This document shows, one piece after another, positions 27,223-35,883 of a stretch of DNA of 64,000 nucleotides (positions within the stretch are counted from its first letter, which is position 1; every line of letters starts with the position of its first letter). Position numbers and translations under genes: made by a program. The DNA is from Cognatiyoonia sp042093895 (GTDB lineage Bacteria; Pseudomonadota; Alphaproteobacteria; Rhodobacterales; Rhodobacteraceae), in NCBI GenBank assembly GCA_042093895.1, contig JBELEI010000003.1:1-64000 (forward strand), in the 5' to 3' direction. Below the pieces are notes generated by a model. The model searched no databases. It was given only the letters and a program-made list of their open reading frames with translations, and was not told where the DNA came from.

Positions 27223-29695
27223 GAAAAAGTTATCCGTCCGGCTCTCGGCGACTGGCGGCCGGCAAGTGCGTGCCGAGCTGGAAGGCGTTGGTGCGGCCGG
27301 GTCGCGGGGTATGGGGCGTCTGAGCCGTGAATTGGACCAGGCAAATGCCCGCATGGCAGCCTTCGCGCGCCGTGCGCGCATTGCAGCCACCGCTGCTGCG
27401 GCCGCCTTGGCCGGTGCCGTTGTTGCAATGACCCGGTCCACTGTTGCTGCTGCCAACGAGATCGGCCAACTCTCCCAGGTTGCAAATGCGGCACCTGAGG
27501 TGTTTCAGCGGTGGTCGGCGGCCTCCGCCACTGTGGGCATCCAGCAAGAAAAGCTGGCGGATATCCTGAAGGACGTGAACGACCGGGTCGGCGACTTCCT
27601 GCAGACGGGCGGCGGCCCCATGGCGGATTTCTTCGAGAACATCGCGCCACGGGTTGGCGTGACGGCCGACCAGTTCGCACGGCTTTCGGGGCCGGAAGCC
27701 CTGCAGCTCTATGTCGACAGTCTCGAACGCGCGGGCGTCAGCCAACAGGAAATGACCTTCTATCTCGAGGCCATGGCCTCGGACACCACGCGGCTCATCC
27801 CGCTCCTGCAAAACGGCGGCGCGGAAATGACGCGCCTTGGGGCGCAGGCGCAGGCACTGGGCGCGGTGCTTGATGCCGATGCGATTGCAGCCATGCGTCG
27901 CTCAGAGCTGGCGCTGGTCAGCATCGGCCAGGTGTTTACGGGCGTGCGCAACCGGATTGCCGTGGCGCTTGCCCCGTCACTGGAGACGGTGGCCAATGCT
28001 TTTGTCGCACTGGCCTCATCCACCAGCCCAATCAGCCGGGCGTTTGATGCTGTGCTGGTCAACCTTGACCGGTTGGCGATCTACGCCGGGACGTTCGCCA
28101 CCTTCCTTGCCGGTCGTTGGGTGGCCGCGATGGCCGCGGCAGCCTTCTCGGTGCGCGGGTTGGCAACGACGCTGGTGGTTCTCAAAGGTGCGCTTATCCG
28201 CACTGGCATCGGCGCGTTGATCGTTGGTGCGGGAGAGCTCGTGTACTGGTTCACGCGACTGGCGTCCGGTGCAGGCAGTTTTGGCGAGGCGATGCGCCTT
28301 CTGAAGGATGTCGGTGTCGAGGTGTGGGACCGGATCAAGATGGGGGCTGCGGCTGCCGGAGCACGCGCCACGGCGATGTTTTATGACCTGAAAGCCGATG
28401 CTGCGACGGGCATGGCGGGCGCGATTGAAAGTGTGGTCGCCTTTGGTAACGCCACAGCGAATACGTTTGAGGGGGCACTACTCGCCGTCCGCGAAATCTG
28501 GTCCCGCCTGCCAGCCGTGATTGGAGACCTTGTTTACGCGGCGGCAAACCGCATGCTCGACGGGATTGAAGCCATGCTGAATGGCGCGATCGCCCGGATT
28601 GATGCCTTTACGGGCAAGATCCGCGATGCGCTGGCGGCTGTGGGCATCGAGACCACCTTCGGCGAAATCGGTGAAATCAGTCTTGGCGATATCGACAATC
28701 CTTTCGCGGGAGCTTCAGCGGATGCTGGAAGCGCCGCCGCCGATGCATTCCGCAGGGCTTTTGAAGATAACCCGCTTACAGCGCCCGACCTTGGACTTGA
28801 TGGGATTGCCGCCGAGCCGCTCGCCACCGCGAACACCTACCGGCAGGCCGCCACCGATTTGGCGGCTGGCGCTACAGCCCCGCTGACGTCCTGGGCGGCA
28901 CTCCGCGATGCTGTTGCAAGTACCGGTGAGGATGGCGCTGCCGCACTGGATGACGCCACGGCTTCCGCCGACCGCCTGGCAGGCGCTATGGCCCAGGCCG
29001 GAGATGCTGTGGGCGGCGGCGGGTCTGGTGGCGGCGCTGCAGAGAGAATTGTGACCGGCTGGCGCGCCGTCTCGGAAGCCCTGAATTCTTATGCCACGGA
29101 CGCCCTGAACTGGGGCAAAGGCCTTGGCGAAACCTTATCCAGCGCGTTTTCTGGTGCCGAAAGTGCATTCCGCAGTTTTGTGGAAACCGGCAAGCTCGAC
29201 TTCAAGGGGCTGGTGCGCTCGATTCTGGCGGATCTGGCCGTATTGGCATTCAAGAATGCGGTGCTGGGACCCATTGCCAGCGCGCTCTCAGGCGCTTTTG
29301 GCGGCGGTGGATCAGTTGCCGCTGCCGTCTCCCATGCCGGCGGCATGGTTGGGATCTCCGGTCATTCACGCGCCGTGCCCGCAGCGGTGTTTGCCGGTGC
29401 ACCGCGGATGCACAGCGGTGGCACCGTGGGGCCGGCTGGCTCCTGGGCCGGGCTCCGTCCTGACGAGGTGCCCACGATTTTGCAGCGGGGTGAGCGGGTC
29501 TTGTCGCGCGCAGAGGTCGCCCGCGGTGGCGATGGCGCTATTCCCGTGGCCATAAATCTCAATGTGGATGCCCGCGGCGCGCAAATGGGCGTGGCCGAGC
29601 AGATCGCGGCGGTGATGCGCGGCGCACAGCCGGAATTTGAACGCATAGCGGTAGCAGCCGTCGGCAATGCCATGCGGCGGGGACGCATGGCATGA
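27215..29695 (+). CDS. Tail tape measure protein
   Basis: 826 aa from ATG 27215 (a TTG at 27203 is possible). The N-terminus is coiled-coil/helical with a hydrophobic Ala-rich segment (about residues 45-65: Ala-Ala-Ala-Ala-Leu-Ala-Gly-Ala-Val-Val-Ala). A central stretch has further hydrophobic segments (about 290-350). The end has the lambda gpH-type C-terminal domain: Trp-Gly-Lys-Gly-Leu-Gly-Glu-Thr-Leu-Ser-Ser-Ala-Phe, Phe-Lys-Gly-Leu-Val-Arg-Ser-Ile-Leu-Ala-Asp-Leu. It sets tail length and helps DNA entry. By the usual ratio of about 1.5 angstrom per residue the tail would be near 120 nm (estimate). Confidence 0.92.
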   Translation: MAEKKLSVRLSATGGRQVRAELEGVGAAGSRGMGRLSRELDQANARMAAFARRARIAATAAAAALAGAVVAMTRSTVAAANEIGQLSQVANAAPEVFQRWSAASATVGIQQEKLADILKDVNDRVGDFLQTGGGPMADFFENIAPRVGVTADQFARLSGPEALQLYVDSLERAGVSQQEMTFYLEAMASDTTRLIPLLQNGGAEMTRLGAQAQALGAVLDADAIAAMRRSELALVSIGQVFTGVRNRIAVALAPSLETVANAFVALASSTSPISRAFDAVLVNLDRLAIYAGTFATFLAGRWVAAMAAAAFSVRGLATTLVVLKGALIRTGIGALIVGAGELVYWFTRLASGAGSFGEAMRLLKDVGVEVWDRIKMGAAAAGARATAMFYDLKADAATGMAGAIESVVAFGNATANTFEGALLAVREIWSRLPAVIGDLVYAAANRMLDGIEAMLNGAIARIDAFTGKIRDALAAVGIETTFGEIGEISLGDIDNPFAGASADAGSAAADAFRRAFEDNPLTAPDLGLDGIAAEPLATANTYRQAATDLAAGATAPLTSWAALRDAVASTGEDGAAALDDATASADRLAGAMAQAGDAVGGGGSGGGAAERIVTGWRAVSEALNSYATDALNWGKGLGETLSSAFSGAESAFRSFVETGKLDFKGLVRSILADLAVLAFKNAVLGPIASALSGAFGGGGSVAAAVSHAGGMVGISGHSRAVPAAVFAGAPRMHSGGTVGPAGSWAGLRPDEVPTILQRGERVLSRAEVARGGDGAIPVAINLNVDARGAQMGVAEQIAAVMRGAQPEFERIAVAAVGNAMRRGRMA

Positions 29696-30291
29696 GCATC
29701 ATTGTGGAATTGCCGCGCACCTGGGTTGCCGGCATTGAGCGGCGGTTGGTGACCGCCACCAGCCAGACGCAGTCGCCCTTTACCGGGACTACGGAAGTGC
29801 AGGATTGGGGTGGCGAATGGTGGGAATATGATATCGAATTTGCTGCGCAATCCGGACCGCTGGCAAGGTCTGTCTCTGCAGCCCTCACGGCGCTTGGCTC
29901 TGGCCGGGGCCTGCTGCTGTTTGCCGATCCCTCCATTGAACCCAAGACCCTTGCGCAACCGGTCTCACTGGCGGCCTCCATCACAGGCGGCAATGCCGTC
30001 CAAACGCAAGGCTGGCCTTCTAGCCTGCCTGCCGTTGCCTCAGGTGACTTTCTCTCCATCGGCACGGCGCGCGACACGCGCCTGCACCAGATCGCCTTTG
30101 ATGTCACAGCGGACATCAATGGCCTGGCGACGCTGACGCTCTTTCCGGCGATCCGCCGCGCGCTGCCCGCCAATACCCCTTTGGAGGTCAACAGGCCACA
30201 GGTGCTGCTGCGCCCGACAGGCGCGGTGCCAACGCGCATTGAACGCGCGGCGCGTCACCGCTTCACACTATCTGGACGCGAGGCGCTATGA
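29692..30291 (+). CDS. Distal tail protein, first of the tip module
   Basis: 199 aa. ATG 29692 overlaps the tape measure stop (ATGA). It has Trp-Gly-Gly-Glu-Trp-Trp-Glu-Tyr-Asp-Ile-Glu-Phe near residue 40-50, Gly-Arg-Gly-Leu-Leu-Leu-Phe-Ala-Asp-Pro-Ser, and Phe-Leu-Ser-Ile-Gly-Thr-Ala-Arg-Asp-Thr-Arg. The make-up is beta-rich. It occupies the slot right after the tape measure, taken by gpM or GTA gp12-type tip proteins, and likely forms a ring at the tail end. No sequence family is certain. Confidence 0.68.
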   Translation: MSIIVELPRTWVAGIERRLVTATSQTQSPFTGTTEVQDWGGEWWEYDIEFAAQSGPLARSVSAALTALGSGRGLLLFADPSIEPKTLAQPVSLAASITGGNAVQTQGWPSSLPAVASGDFLSIGTARDTRLHQIAFDVTADINGLATLTLFPAIRRALPANTPLEVNRPQVLLRPTGAVPTRIERAARHRFTLSGREAL

Positions 30292-30848
30292 GCCGGGAAA
30301 TCACAAACGGCATGGCCACAGCACTCGACCGCGCTGATCTGCAACCTGCGATCTTCTTTGAAGGGGCGTTCCCGTCCGGCATGGTGCGGATCTGGACGGG
30401 TCCGGGGCCGATGGATTGGGACGGCAAGACCTGGACCGGCGTCGGTGTCCTTCTTGGCCTTGGGGCGCTTGAAGAAACCTCCGACGTGGTGGCCTCTGGG
30501 ACGACAGTGTCGCTGTCAGGCGTGCCGCTGGATCTGGTGGGTCTTGCGATTAATGAGGCGCGGCAAGGGCAGGCAGGGCGCATCTGGCTAGCGCTGCTCA
30601 CAGAGGACCGGACAGTCATAGCTGATCCCGTGCAGGCCTTTACCGGCCGTCTTGATGTGCCGGAACTGCAAGAGGATGGGCAGAGCTGCCGGATCACGAT
30701 CAGCTATGAAAGCCGGCTCATTGATCTGAGCGTGCCGCGCAACTGGCGCTATACCCATGAAAGCCAGCAAGTCCTATTCCCGGGCGATCTCGGCTTTGCG
30801 CATGTCACATCCATCCAGGACCAAGAGATCACCTGGGGGCGTGGCTGA
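30288..30848 (+). CDS. Tail tip protein, DUF2163/gpL-like slot
   Basis: 186 aa, ATG 30288 overlapping the previous stop. Recognisable parts: Val-Arg-Ile-Trp-Thr-Gly-Pro-Gly, Trp-Asp-Gly-Lys-Thr-Trp, Phe-Thr-Gly-Arg-Leu-Asp-Val-Pro, and Tyr-Glu-Ser-Arg-Leu-Ile-Asp-Leu-Ser-Val-Pro-Arg-Asn-Trp-Arg-Tyr-Thr near the end, then Phe-Pro-Gly-Asp-Leu-Gly-Phe. This resembles the tail-hub proteins placed between distal-tail and NlpC-like genes in GTA-type and lambda-type tails. No cysteine cluster is present, so the lambda gpL iron-sulfur type is not supported. Confidence 0.68.
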   Translation: MSREITNGMATALDRADLQPAIFFEGAFPSGMVRIWTGPGPMDWDGKTWTGVGVLLGLGALEETSDVVASGTTVSLSGVPLDLVGLAINEARQGQAGRIWLALLTEDRTVIADPVQAFTGRLDVPELQEDGQSCRITISYESRLIDLSVPRNWRYTHESQQVLFPGDLGFAHVTSIQDQEITWGRG

Positions 30849-31288
30849 TGGAGCGACCAATTACTGCTGCTATGCGCGTTGCCATCCGCGTGCCCCATTG
30901 GGAGCAGGTCCTGGCGGACGCGGTCCAGGAGGCCAGCGCGCGCCCTTTCGCTTGGGGCCAGCATGATTGCGCCACCTGGGCCTTTGATCTGCACCGCGAC
31001 CTGACCGATGGCCCGGACCATGCCGCACTTTGGCGGGGGCGGTATCGCACACCGATCGGTTGCGGACGGGTGTTGCGCCGCCTTGGCTGGACAAGCCTTG
31101 AAGAGGGCGGACGGGCCTTGTTGGGCGACCCGCTTGAAAATGCACGCTTCGCACAACGTGGCGATCTGATTTTGGGCGGTGAGCCTGAAGCCTTTGGCAT
31201 CGTCATCGGCGCCAAGGCCGCTTTTGTCGCGCCTGAGGGTCTGGTGCGTCTACCCCTTGCAACCTGCCGTCTCGCCTGGAGGACGTGA
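30848..31288 (+). CDS. DUF6950 (NlpC/P60-like) tail protein
   Basis: 146 aa, ATG 30848 coupled to the previous stop. DUF6950 pattern: Trp-Glu-Gln-Val-Leu-Ala-Asp-Ala-Val near residue 18-27, then Pro-Phe-Ala-Trp-Gly-Gln-His-Asp-Cys-Ala-Thr-Trp-Ala-Phe-Asp (catalytic-type Cys near residue 41), Arg-Gly-Arg-Tyr-Arg-Thr, Ala-Gln-Arg-Gly-Asp-Leu-Ile-Leu. It holds the place of lambda gpK and GTA gp14, cell-wall peptidases at the tail tip. The His of the catalytic pair is not obvious in the usual Gly-His context (Ala-Phe-Gly-Ile-Val-Ile is seen instead), so it may be inactive or structural. Confidence 0.78.
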   Translation: MERPITAAMRVAIRVPHWEQVLADAVQEASARPFAWGQHDCATWAFDLHRDLTDGPDHAALWRGRYRTPIGCGRVLRRLGWTSLEEGGRALLGDPLENARFAQRGDLILGGEPEAFGIVIGAKAAFVAPEGLVRLPLATCRLAWRT

Positions 31289-31291
31289 TCT

Positions 31292-33886
31292 ATGCCACCA
31301 GTGGTTTTAGGTGCTGTCGCCCTCGGAGGTGCTGCCATTGCAGCAGGCGGTGTGGCCGCGGCATTTGCGGCGACGGGTCTGGTTGGCTTTGCAGCCCAGT
31401 TCGGGGCGTCGATGCTCTTATCAGCTGCAGCACAGGCCTTGATGCCCACGCGAGGCCTGGGCCAGATGGAAATGAAGGCCCGTACGGTGACGGTGCGCGA
31501 GCCGGTGATGCCCCGCGAAATGGTCTACGGCCGCACGCGCAAGGGCGGTGTGATTGTCTTCCTGCATTCCACAGGGGCAAAAGACAAAGACCTGCATCTC
31601 GTGATCGTCTTGGCGGCACACCGCATCAAATCAATCGACGCGATCTATTTTGAGGGAGAAGAGGCGATTGATGCCTCAGGGGTGGCCCAGGGCCGATGGG
31701 CAGGCAAGGTTGCCGTTGAAAAGCGCCTCGGCACTGAAGACCAGACAGCCTTTGCCGGTCTCATTGCGGCAGCCCCCGAACATTGGTCGGATGCCCACCG
31801 CCTTGCGGGTTGTGCTGCGATCTATCTGCGGCTCACCTATGATCCGGATGCCTTTCCAGGCGGCATTCCCAACATCACCGTGGATCTCGAGGGCAAGGCT
31901 GACATCTTCGATCCACGGACGGGTACGGAAGGTTACACGGACAATGCGGCCCTCTGTGTGGCCGATTACATGGCCCATCCAACCTATGGGATCGGGGCTG
32001 TTATCGGGGGTGCCGACGGGATCGAACCGGACAGTCTGATCGAGGCGGCCAATATCTGCGATGAAGCAGTGCCACTGGCCGCAGGTGGATCTGAGCCGCG
32101 CTATACTTGTAATGGCGTGGTCTCGCTCTCGGAAACGCCCAAGACCATTATCGAGGCCATGCTGACGGCGATGGCAGGCCGCTGCATCTGGCAGGCGGGC
32201 CAATGGCGGATGCGGGCGGGGGCCTACCGGGTGCCGGAGACAGTGATCACGGCAGATGACCTGCGCGAGGGCGGGATGACCCTGACCACGCGGCAAAGCC
32301 GGGCGTCGAATTTTAATGCGGTGCGCGGCCAGTTCGTGAGCCCCGAGAACAGCTGGCAGCCTGATGACTTCCCTGCCTATGCCAGTGAGGTCTACCGGCT
32401 CGAGGACAATGGCGAGCGGGTCTGGCGGGATATCTCGCTGCCGTTCACGATCTCCGCCTCCATGGCGCAGCGGCTTGCTAAGATCACGCTTGAGCGCGCG
32501 CGCCGGCAAATGAGCCTGAAACTGGCGGGCAAGCTGAAGGCCTGGCGCGTGGCGGCCGGCGAGACAACATATGTGCACTATGCACGTTGGGGCTTTGGCG
32601 GCGCGGATCTACCTGAAGGAAAACCCTTTGAGGTTGAAGCGGTGCGGCTGGATCTGACGCAGGTTGGACCAGGCCCGCGCTTGGCGCCGGAACTCCTTCT
32701 GCGGGAAACCTCCCCCCTCATCTACGCCTGGGATGCGTCTGAGGAACAGATTTATGCGGCAGCACCACGCACGACGTTGCCAACGGCTTTTGATATCGCC
32801 CCACCGGGCGCGCCGCAGATCACGGAAGAGCTTTATGTCACACGCGATGGCTCGGCGGTCAAAGTGCTGGCCCGTATCGCCTGGGAGCCCGCGGCCTCGG
32901 GCTTTGTGGACACCTATCAGGTAGAGACCCGCCGGGATGGGGGTGACTGGCTGGATCGGGGTCGCACCTCTGGCACGGTGATGGAATTGCGCGACATCCA
33001 GCCGGGGCAATGGGCCGTGCGGATCAAGGCCATCTCGGTGCTGGGGGTCTCATCGATCTGGCGTGAGGGGACTTTGGAGATCGTGGGCCTGACGGCACCA
33101 CCGGCAGCCCTGACGGGGCTGACGATCCAGTCCGCGGGCGGTCTTGCCGTGCTGAAATGGCAGCGTTCCGTTGATGTGGATGTGCGCGTTGGTGGCAATG
33201 TCATTATCCGTCACAGCAAGGAAATGGCGGCCACATGGGCCAACTCCACGCTGATGGATCGGGTCTCGGGCGGTGAGGCCATTGCGGTCGTGCCTCTGAA
33301 ACCTGGGACGTATCTGCTGCGCGCGGAAGACAGCGAGGGGCGCATTGGCCCCGTCAGCACGGTGAGCACGAAGGGCGTGCAGATCCTGAGCTTTGCGCAG
33401 CTGAATACGCTGGCGGCGGAGCCTAGCTTCCCCGGCCTGAAAACCGGTCTGGTCGTGACTGCCGGTACGCTGAAACTGCAGACCGGAACCGATGCTGCAG
33501 GCTCACCCGTCGTACTGGCGAGCGAAGGGCTCTACCAGTTCGATAGCCTTCTCGACTTCGGGGCGCTGAGACGCGTCCGTTTGCGCTCTGATATCCTGGT
33601 CGGAGCCTCGGCGCTGTCGGATTACATCGATGACCGCATGACACCGATCGATGATTGGGCCGACTTTGACGGCTCCGAGGGCGCTGATATAGACGTTGTG
33701 CTTGAGGTCCGGGAAACCGATGACGACCCAGTAGGGCCAAACCCCGTATGGGGACCTTGGGGGCGGATCGACAACAGTGAAATCGAAGCCCATGCGGTTG
33801 AGGCCCGAGCCTGGCTCAGGACAAGTGATCCAGCTTTTACGCCGATCGTCTCGGAATTGCGACTGATAGCAGATGAGGTGGCCTAG
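31292..33886 (+). CDS. gpJ-like central tail tip / host specificity protein
   Basis: 864 aa, GGAGG before ATG 31292. The N-terminus holds Ala/Gly-rich hydrophobic stretches (residues 4-50), then Arg-Glu-Pro-Val-Met-Pro-Arg-Glu-Met-Val-Tyr-Gly-Arg near 70, and the phage-tail-protein core with Ile-Tyr-Phe-Glu-Gly and Trp-Arg-Asp-Ile-Ser-Leu-Pro-Phe. A fibronectin-type III-like segment follows (about 505-600: Arg-Ile-Ala-Trp-Glu-Pro-Ala, Thr-Tyr-Gln-Val-Glu), and a beta-rich C-terminal portion. It forms the tail tip and contributes to receptor contact. It is shorter than lambda gpJ (1132 aa), consistent with separate fibre genes downstream. Confidence 0.88.
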   Translation: MPPVVLGAVALGGAAIAAGGVAAAFAATGLVGFAAQFGASMLLSAAAQALMPTRGLGQMEMKARTVTVREPVMPREMVYGRTRKGGVIVFLHSTGAKDKDLHLVIVLAAHRIKSIDAIYFEGEEAIDASGVAQGRWAGKVAVEKRLGTEDQTAFAGLIAAAPEHWSDAHRLAGCAAIYLRLTYDPDAFPGGIPNITVDLEGKADIFDPRTGTEGYTDNAALCVADYMAHPTYGIGAVIGGADGIEPDSLIEAANICDEAVPLAAGGSEPRYTCNGVVSLSETPKTIIEAMLTAMAGRCIWQAGQWRMRAGAYRVPETVITADDLREGGMTLTTRQSRASNFNAVRGQFVSPENSWQPDDFPAYASEVYRLEDNGERVWRDISLPFTISASMAQRLAKITLERARRQMSLKLAGKLKAWRVAAGETTYVHYARWGFGGADLPEGKPFEVEAVRLDLTQVGPGPRLAPELLLRETSPLIYAWDASEEQIYAAAPRTTLPTAFDIAPPGAPQITEELYVTRDGSAVKVLARIAWEPAASGFVDTYQVETRRDGGDWLDRGRTSGTVMELRDIQPGQWAVRIKAISVLGVSSIWREGTLEIVGLTAPPAALTGLTIQSAGGLAVLKWQRSVDVDVRVGGNVIIRHSKEMAATWANSTLMDRVSGGEAIAVVPLKPGTYLLRAEDSEGRIGPVSTVSTKGVQILSFAQLNTLAAEPSFPGLKTGLVVTAGTLKLQTGTDAAGSPVVLASEGLYQFDSLLDFGALRRVRLRSDILVGASALSDYIDDRMTPIDDWADFDGSEGADIDVVLEVRETDDDPVGPNPVWGPWGRIDNSEIEAHAVEARAWLRTSDPAFTPIVSELRLIADEVA

Positions 33887-34116
33887 TGTCCCAAGCACCC
33901 AGCTTTGTAATCATCAACGATAACGGGGCGGCTGTGCGTGCCCAGATCAACCAGATTGTTGCAGCATTGCGCTCCACCAGTAGCGGTGCGGTGGAACCTA
34001 CGGCAACCGCGCCGGGCATGCTGTGGCTGGATACCAGCACAACGCCGCCGACGCTCAAGCTGCGCAATGTGGCTGATGCCGCGTTTGAGCCGCTGCTCGA
34101 TGGCGGCGAATACTGA
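33886..34116 (+). CDS. Small tail-associated protein
   Basis: 76 aa. GTG start at 33886 shares one base with the gpJ-like stop TAG. Sequence: Ser-Phe-Val-Ile-Ile-Asn-Asp-Asn-Gly, then Pro-Gly-Met-Leu-Trp-Leu-Asp-Thr-Ser-Thr-Thr-Pro-Pro-Thr-Leu-Lys-Leu-Arg-Asn, a short beta-hairpin pattern common at the shaft-attachment ends of phage fibres. No ATG is available nearby. It probably attaches to the tail tip or primes a fibre (inference). Confidence 0.6.
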   Translation: MSQAPSFVIINDNGAAVRAQINQIVAALRSTSSGAVEPTATAPGMLWLDTSTTPPTLKLRNVADAAFEPLLDGGEY

Positions 34117-34154
34117 TCAAGACCACGAAATAAACATGACGACGGGAGGCGCCC

Positions 34155-34466
34155 ATGACTGAGCCGGGCTTTTTAGAAACGTTGAACAGCCTGTTTGGCG
34201 GGGCGGTGACCACGCTGATCGGCGCCTTTACCGGGCGGCTGATGTATCACTCGGGTGAGGTCAAGCTGGGTCGGCGGCGGTTTTTTGGCAAGGAGCTCTT
34301 GTGGGAAATCCCTGTCGCCATCGGCATGGCTATCATTGGCGAGGCTATCGCAAGCCACTTTGATCTTGGCCAGCCCGTGCGCACGGGGCTTGTGGCCATG
34401 CTGGCGTATCTGGGACCGCGCGGTGCGGAGGCCCTGATGACAGCCTGGCTTTGCCGCAAGAAGTGA
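34155..34466 (+). CDS. Holin, LydA-type
   Basis: 103 aa, GGGAGG before ATG 34155. It has hydrophobic segments near residues 15-31, 49-67 and 77-92, a charged loop Lys-Leu-Gly-Arg-Arg-Arg-Phe-Phe-Gly-Lys-Glu, and Leu-Gly-Pro-Arg-Gly at the end of the last segment, all features of LydA-like holins (superfamily with three membrane passes). It should form the timed inner-membrane lesion that releases the endolysin. It starts the lysis cassette: holin, endolysin, spanins. Confidence 0.82.
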   Translation: MTEPGFLETLNSLFGGAVTTLIGAFTGRLMYHSGEVKLGRRRFFGKELLWEIPVAIGMAIIGEAIASHFDLGQPVRTGLVAMLAYLGPRGAEALMTAWLCRKK

Positions 34467-34557
34467 GCCGCACCGCACGCTGCTGAACATAACCACGAAC
34501 ACACACATCCAGCGCTGCTCTTCGGGGCGGCGCTTTCCATTTGCATGGGAGAACATC

Positions 34558-35490
34558 ATGACACCTTTTGAAATTGCTCGCGGATATATCGGCACCACCG
34601 AGGGCCCGGGCCCCGCAAACAACCCCACCGTTATGGAGATGTACGCTTCGGTTGGTCATGATTGGGTGGAGCACGACAGCGTTGCATGGTGTGCGGCATT
34701 CGTCGGGCATTGCCTGGAGAAGGCCGGCATTCGCTCAACGCGAAAGCTGACAGCACGGTCCTATCTCGACTGGGGCATCCCGGTGGAAATCGCAGATGCG
34801 CAGCCCGGTGACATCGGAGTGATCCCGCGGGGGTCCTCGAGCTGGCAGGGGCATGTGTTCTTCATCGAGCGCATTGAGGGCGCCTGGGTTTGGGGTCTTG
34901 GCGGCAATCAGTCTGATGCGGTGAATGTGAAACGTTATCCCATCTCGAAGCTCTTGGGTGTCCGGCGTGCTGGCAATGTCGTGGCCTCAGCAAGGATGCC
35001 CGTCAAGGTGGTGCAGGCCCGCTTGAAGGAACTCGGGTATCACGAGGTCGGCAGCATCGATGGGATCATCGGGCCACGCACCCGGGCGGCGATCCTGGCG
35101 TTCCGCGACGATCATGCGCTGCCGCTGGTTCCCATCATTGATGTGGCGCTGGAGGAGGCCTTGGCCGCGGCGCCGCGGCGAACGGTTGCGCCGGAACGTG
35201 CTACAGGTGCGCCACAGGACAGCCGCATCGTAACGGCGGCGAATGCGCAAATCGGCCTCGGGGTTCTGGGGGCCGCAGGCTCCATCACCTCTCAGATCGC
35301 ACCCGCCTTGCGTGAGGCCGAACAGGCACGCGATACAGCGTCCCGGATCTTCGCGCTCGCAGGTCTTGAGGCGTGGCTGACCGTGGCCTTGCCATGGATC
35401 GGGGTGGTGATGTTTGTTGGTGTCATCCTCTATGCGCTGAAGGCACGGGCCGCCCGAATTGAAGATCACCGGACAGGACGCACGCCATGA
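34558..35490 (+). CDS. Endolysin: CHAP-like domain, peptidoglycan-binding domain and C-terminal membrane anchor
   Basis: 310 aa, GGGAG before ATG 34558. Residues 1 to about 140 are a TIGR02594/CHAP-like peptidase: Ala-Trp-Cys-Ala-Ala-Phe-Val (Cys near 43), Trp-Gln-Gly-His-Val-Phe-Phe (His near 99), Gly-Gly-Asn-Gln-Ser near 119. Residues about 145-205 are a PGRP_1-like cell-wall-binding repeat (Val-Gln-Ala-Arg-Leu-Lys-Glu-Leu-Gly-Tyr, Asp-Gly-Ile-Ile-Gly-Pro-Arg-Thr). A hydrophobic segment follows at about 275-297 with a basic tail. The added anchor is unusual for a soluble endolysin and would tether the enzyme to the membrane. It overlaps the i-spanin start by four bases. Confidence 0.87.
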   Translation: MTPFEIARGYIGTTEGPGPANNPTVMEMYASVGHDWVEHDSVAWCAAFVGHCLEKAGIRSTRKLTARSYLDWGIPVEIADAQPGDIGVIPRGSSSWQGHVFFIERIEGAWVWGLGGNQSDAVNVKRYPISKLLGVRRAGNVVASARMPVKVVQARLKELGYHEVGSIDGIIGPRTRAAILAFRDDHALPLVPIIDVALEEALAAAPRRTVAPERATGAPQDSRIVTAANAQIGLGVLGAAGSITSQIAPALREAEQARDTASRIFALAGLEAWLTVALPWIGVVMFVGVILYALKARAARIEDHRTGRTP

Positions 35491-35744
35491 TCGGCGCTGT
35501 CCGTTCACTCCTGAGTGGCTTGGGCAGGCGGGCTGTTCTTTACGGCGCGCTGGCTTTGGCGCTCCTCGCCGCCCTTTGGATCGCCGTCCGCCAGGGGCGC
35601 CAAGCAGCCGAGGCCGAATTGGCTATCCGCCGTGCCGATGCGCGGGTCAGATCAATGCAAACCTCAAAGGACATTCGCCATGACGTGCAAAACACTGACC
35701 GTGCTGATCTTGAGCGCCGCGCTGACCGCTGGATGCGGGATTGA
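35487..35744 (+). CDS. i-spanin-like inner membrane protein (Rz position)
   Basis: 85 aa, ATG 35487 overlapping the endolysin stop. One membrane segment at about residues 16-36 (Ala-Val-Leu-Tyr-Gly-Ala-Leu-Ala-Leu-Ala-Leu-Leu) is followed by a charged periplasmic helix, Gln-Gly-Arg-Gln-Ala-Ala-Glu-Ala-Glu-Leu-Ala-Ile-Arg-Arg-Ala-Asp. It is shorter than lambda Rz but has the same layout. Its 3' end overlaps the o-spanin-like lipoprotein gene by 65 bases in another frame, the classic spanin arrangement. Confidence 0.75.
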   Translation: MIGAVRSLLSGLGRRAVLYGALALALLAALWIAVRQGRQAAEAELAIRRADARVRSMQTSKDIRHDVQNTDRADLERRADRWMRD

Positions 35745-35883
35745 TCCGGCTGTCATGTATGAGGATTGCGACTGGGCAGAGCCTATCCGCCCGTCGCGTC
35801 ATGATGTTTTGAGTGACGTGACGCTTGCGCAGATCGTCGCGCATAACGAGATCGGCGCACGGCTGTGCGGGTGGCGGTCATGA
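35680..35883 (+). CDS. o-spanin-like lipoprotein (Rz1 position)
   Basis: 67 aa, ATG 35680 with AAAGGA upstream. A signal peptide with a lipobox Leu-Thr-Ala-Gly-Cys (Cys at residue 19) predicts an outer-membrane lipoprotein with a mature part of about 49 residues. The frame differs from that of the overlapping i-spanin gene. In spanin pairs the lipoprotein contacts the inner-membrane partner to fuse the two membranes at lysis. The mature part is acidic rather than Pro-rich as in lambda Rz1. A longer frame from 35515 would lack the signal peptide and was not used. Confidence 0.72.
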   Translation: MTCKTLTVLILSAALTAGCGIDPAVMYEDCDWAEPIRPSRHDVLSDVTLAQIVAHNEIGARLCGWRS

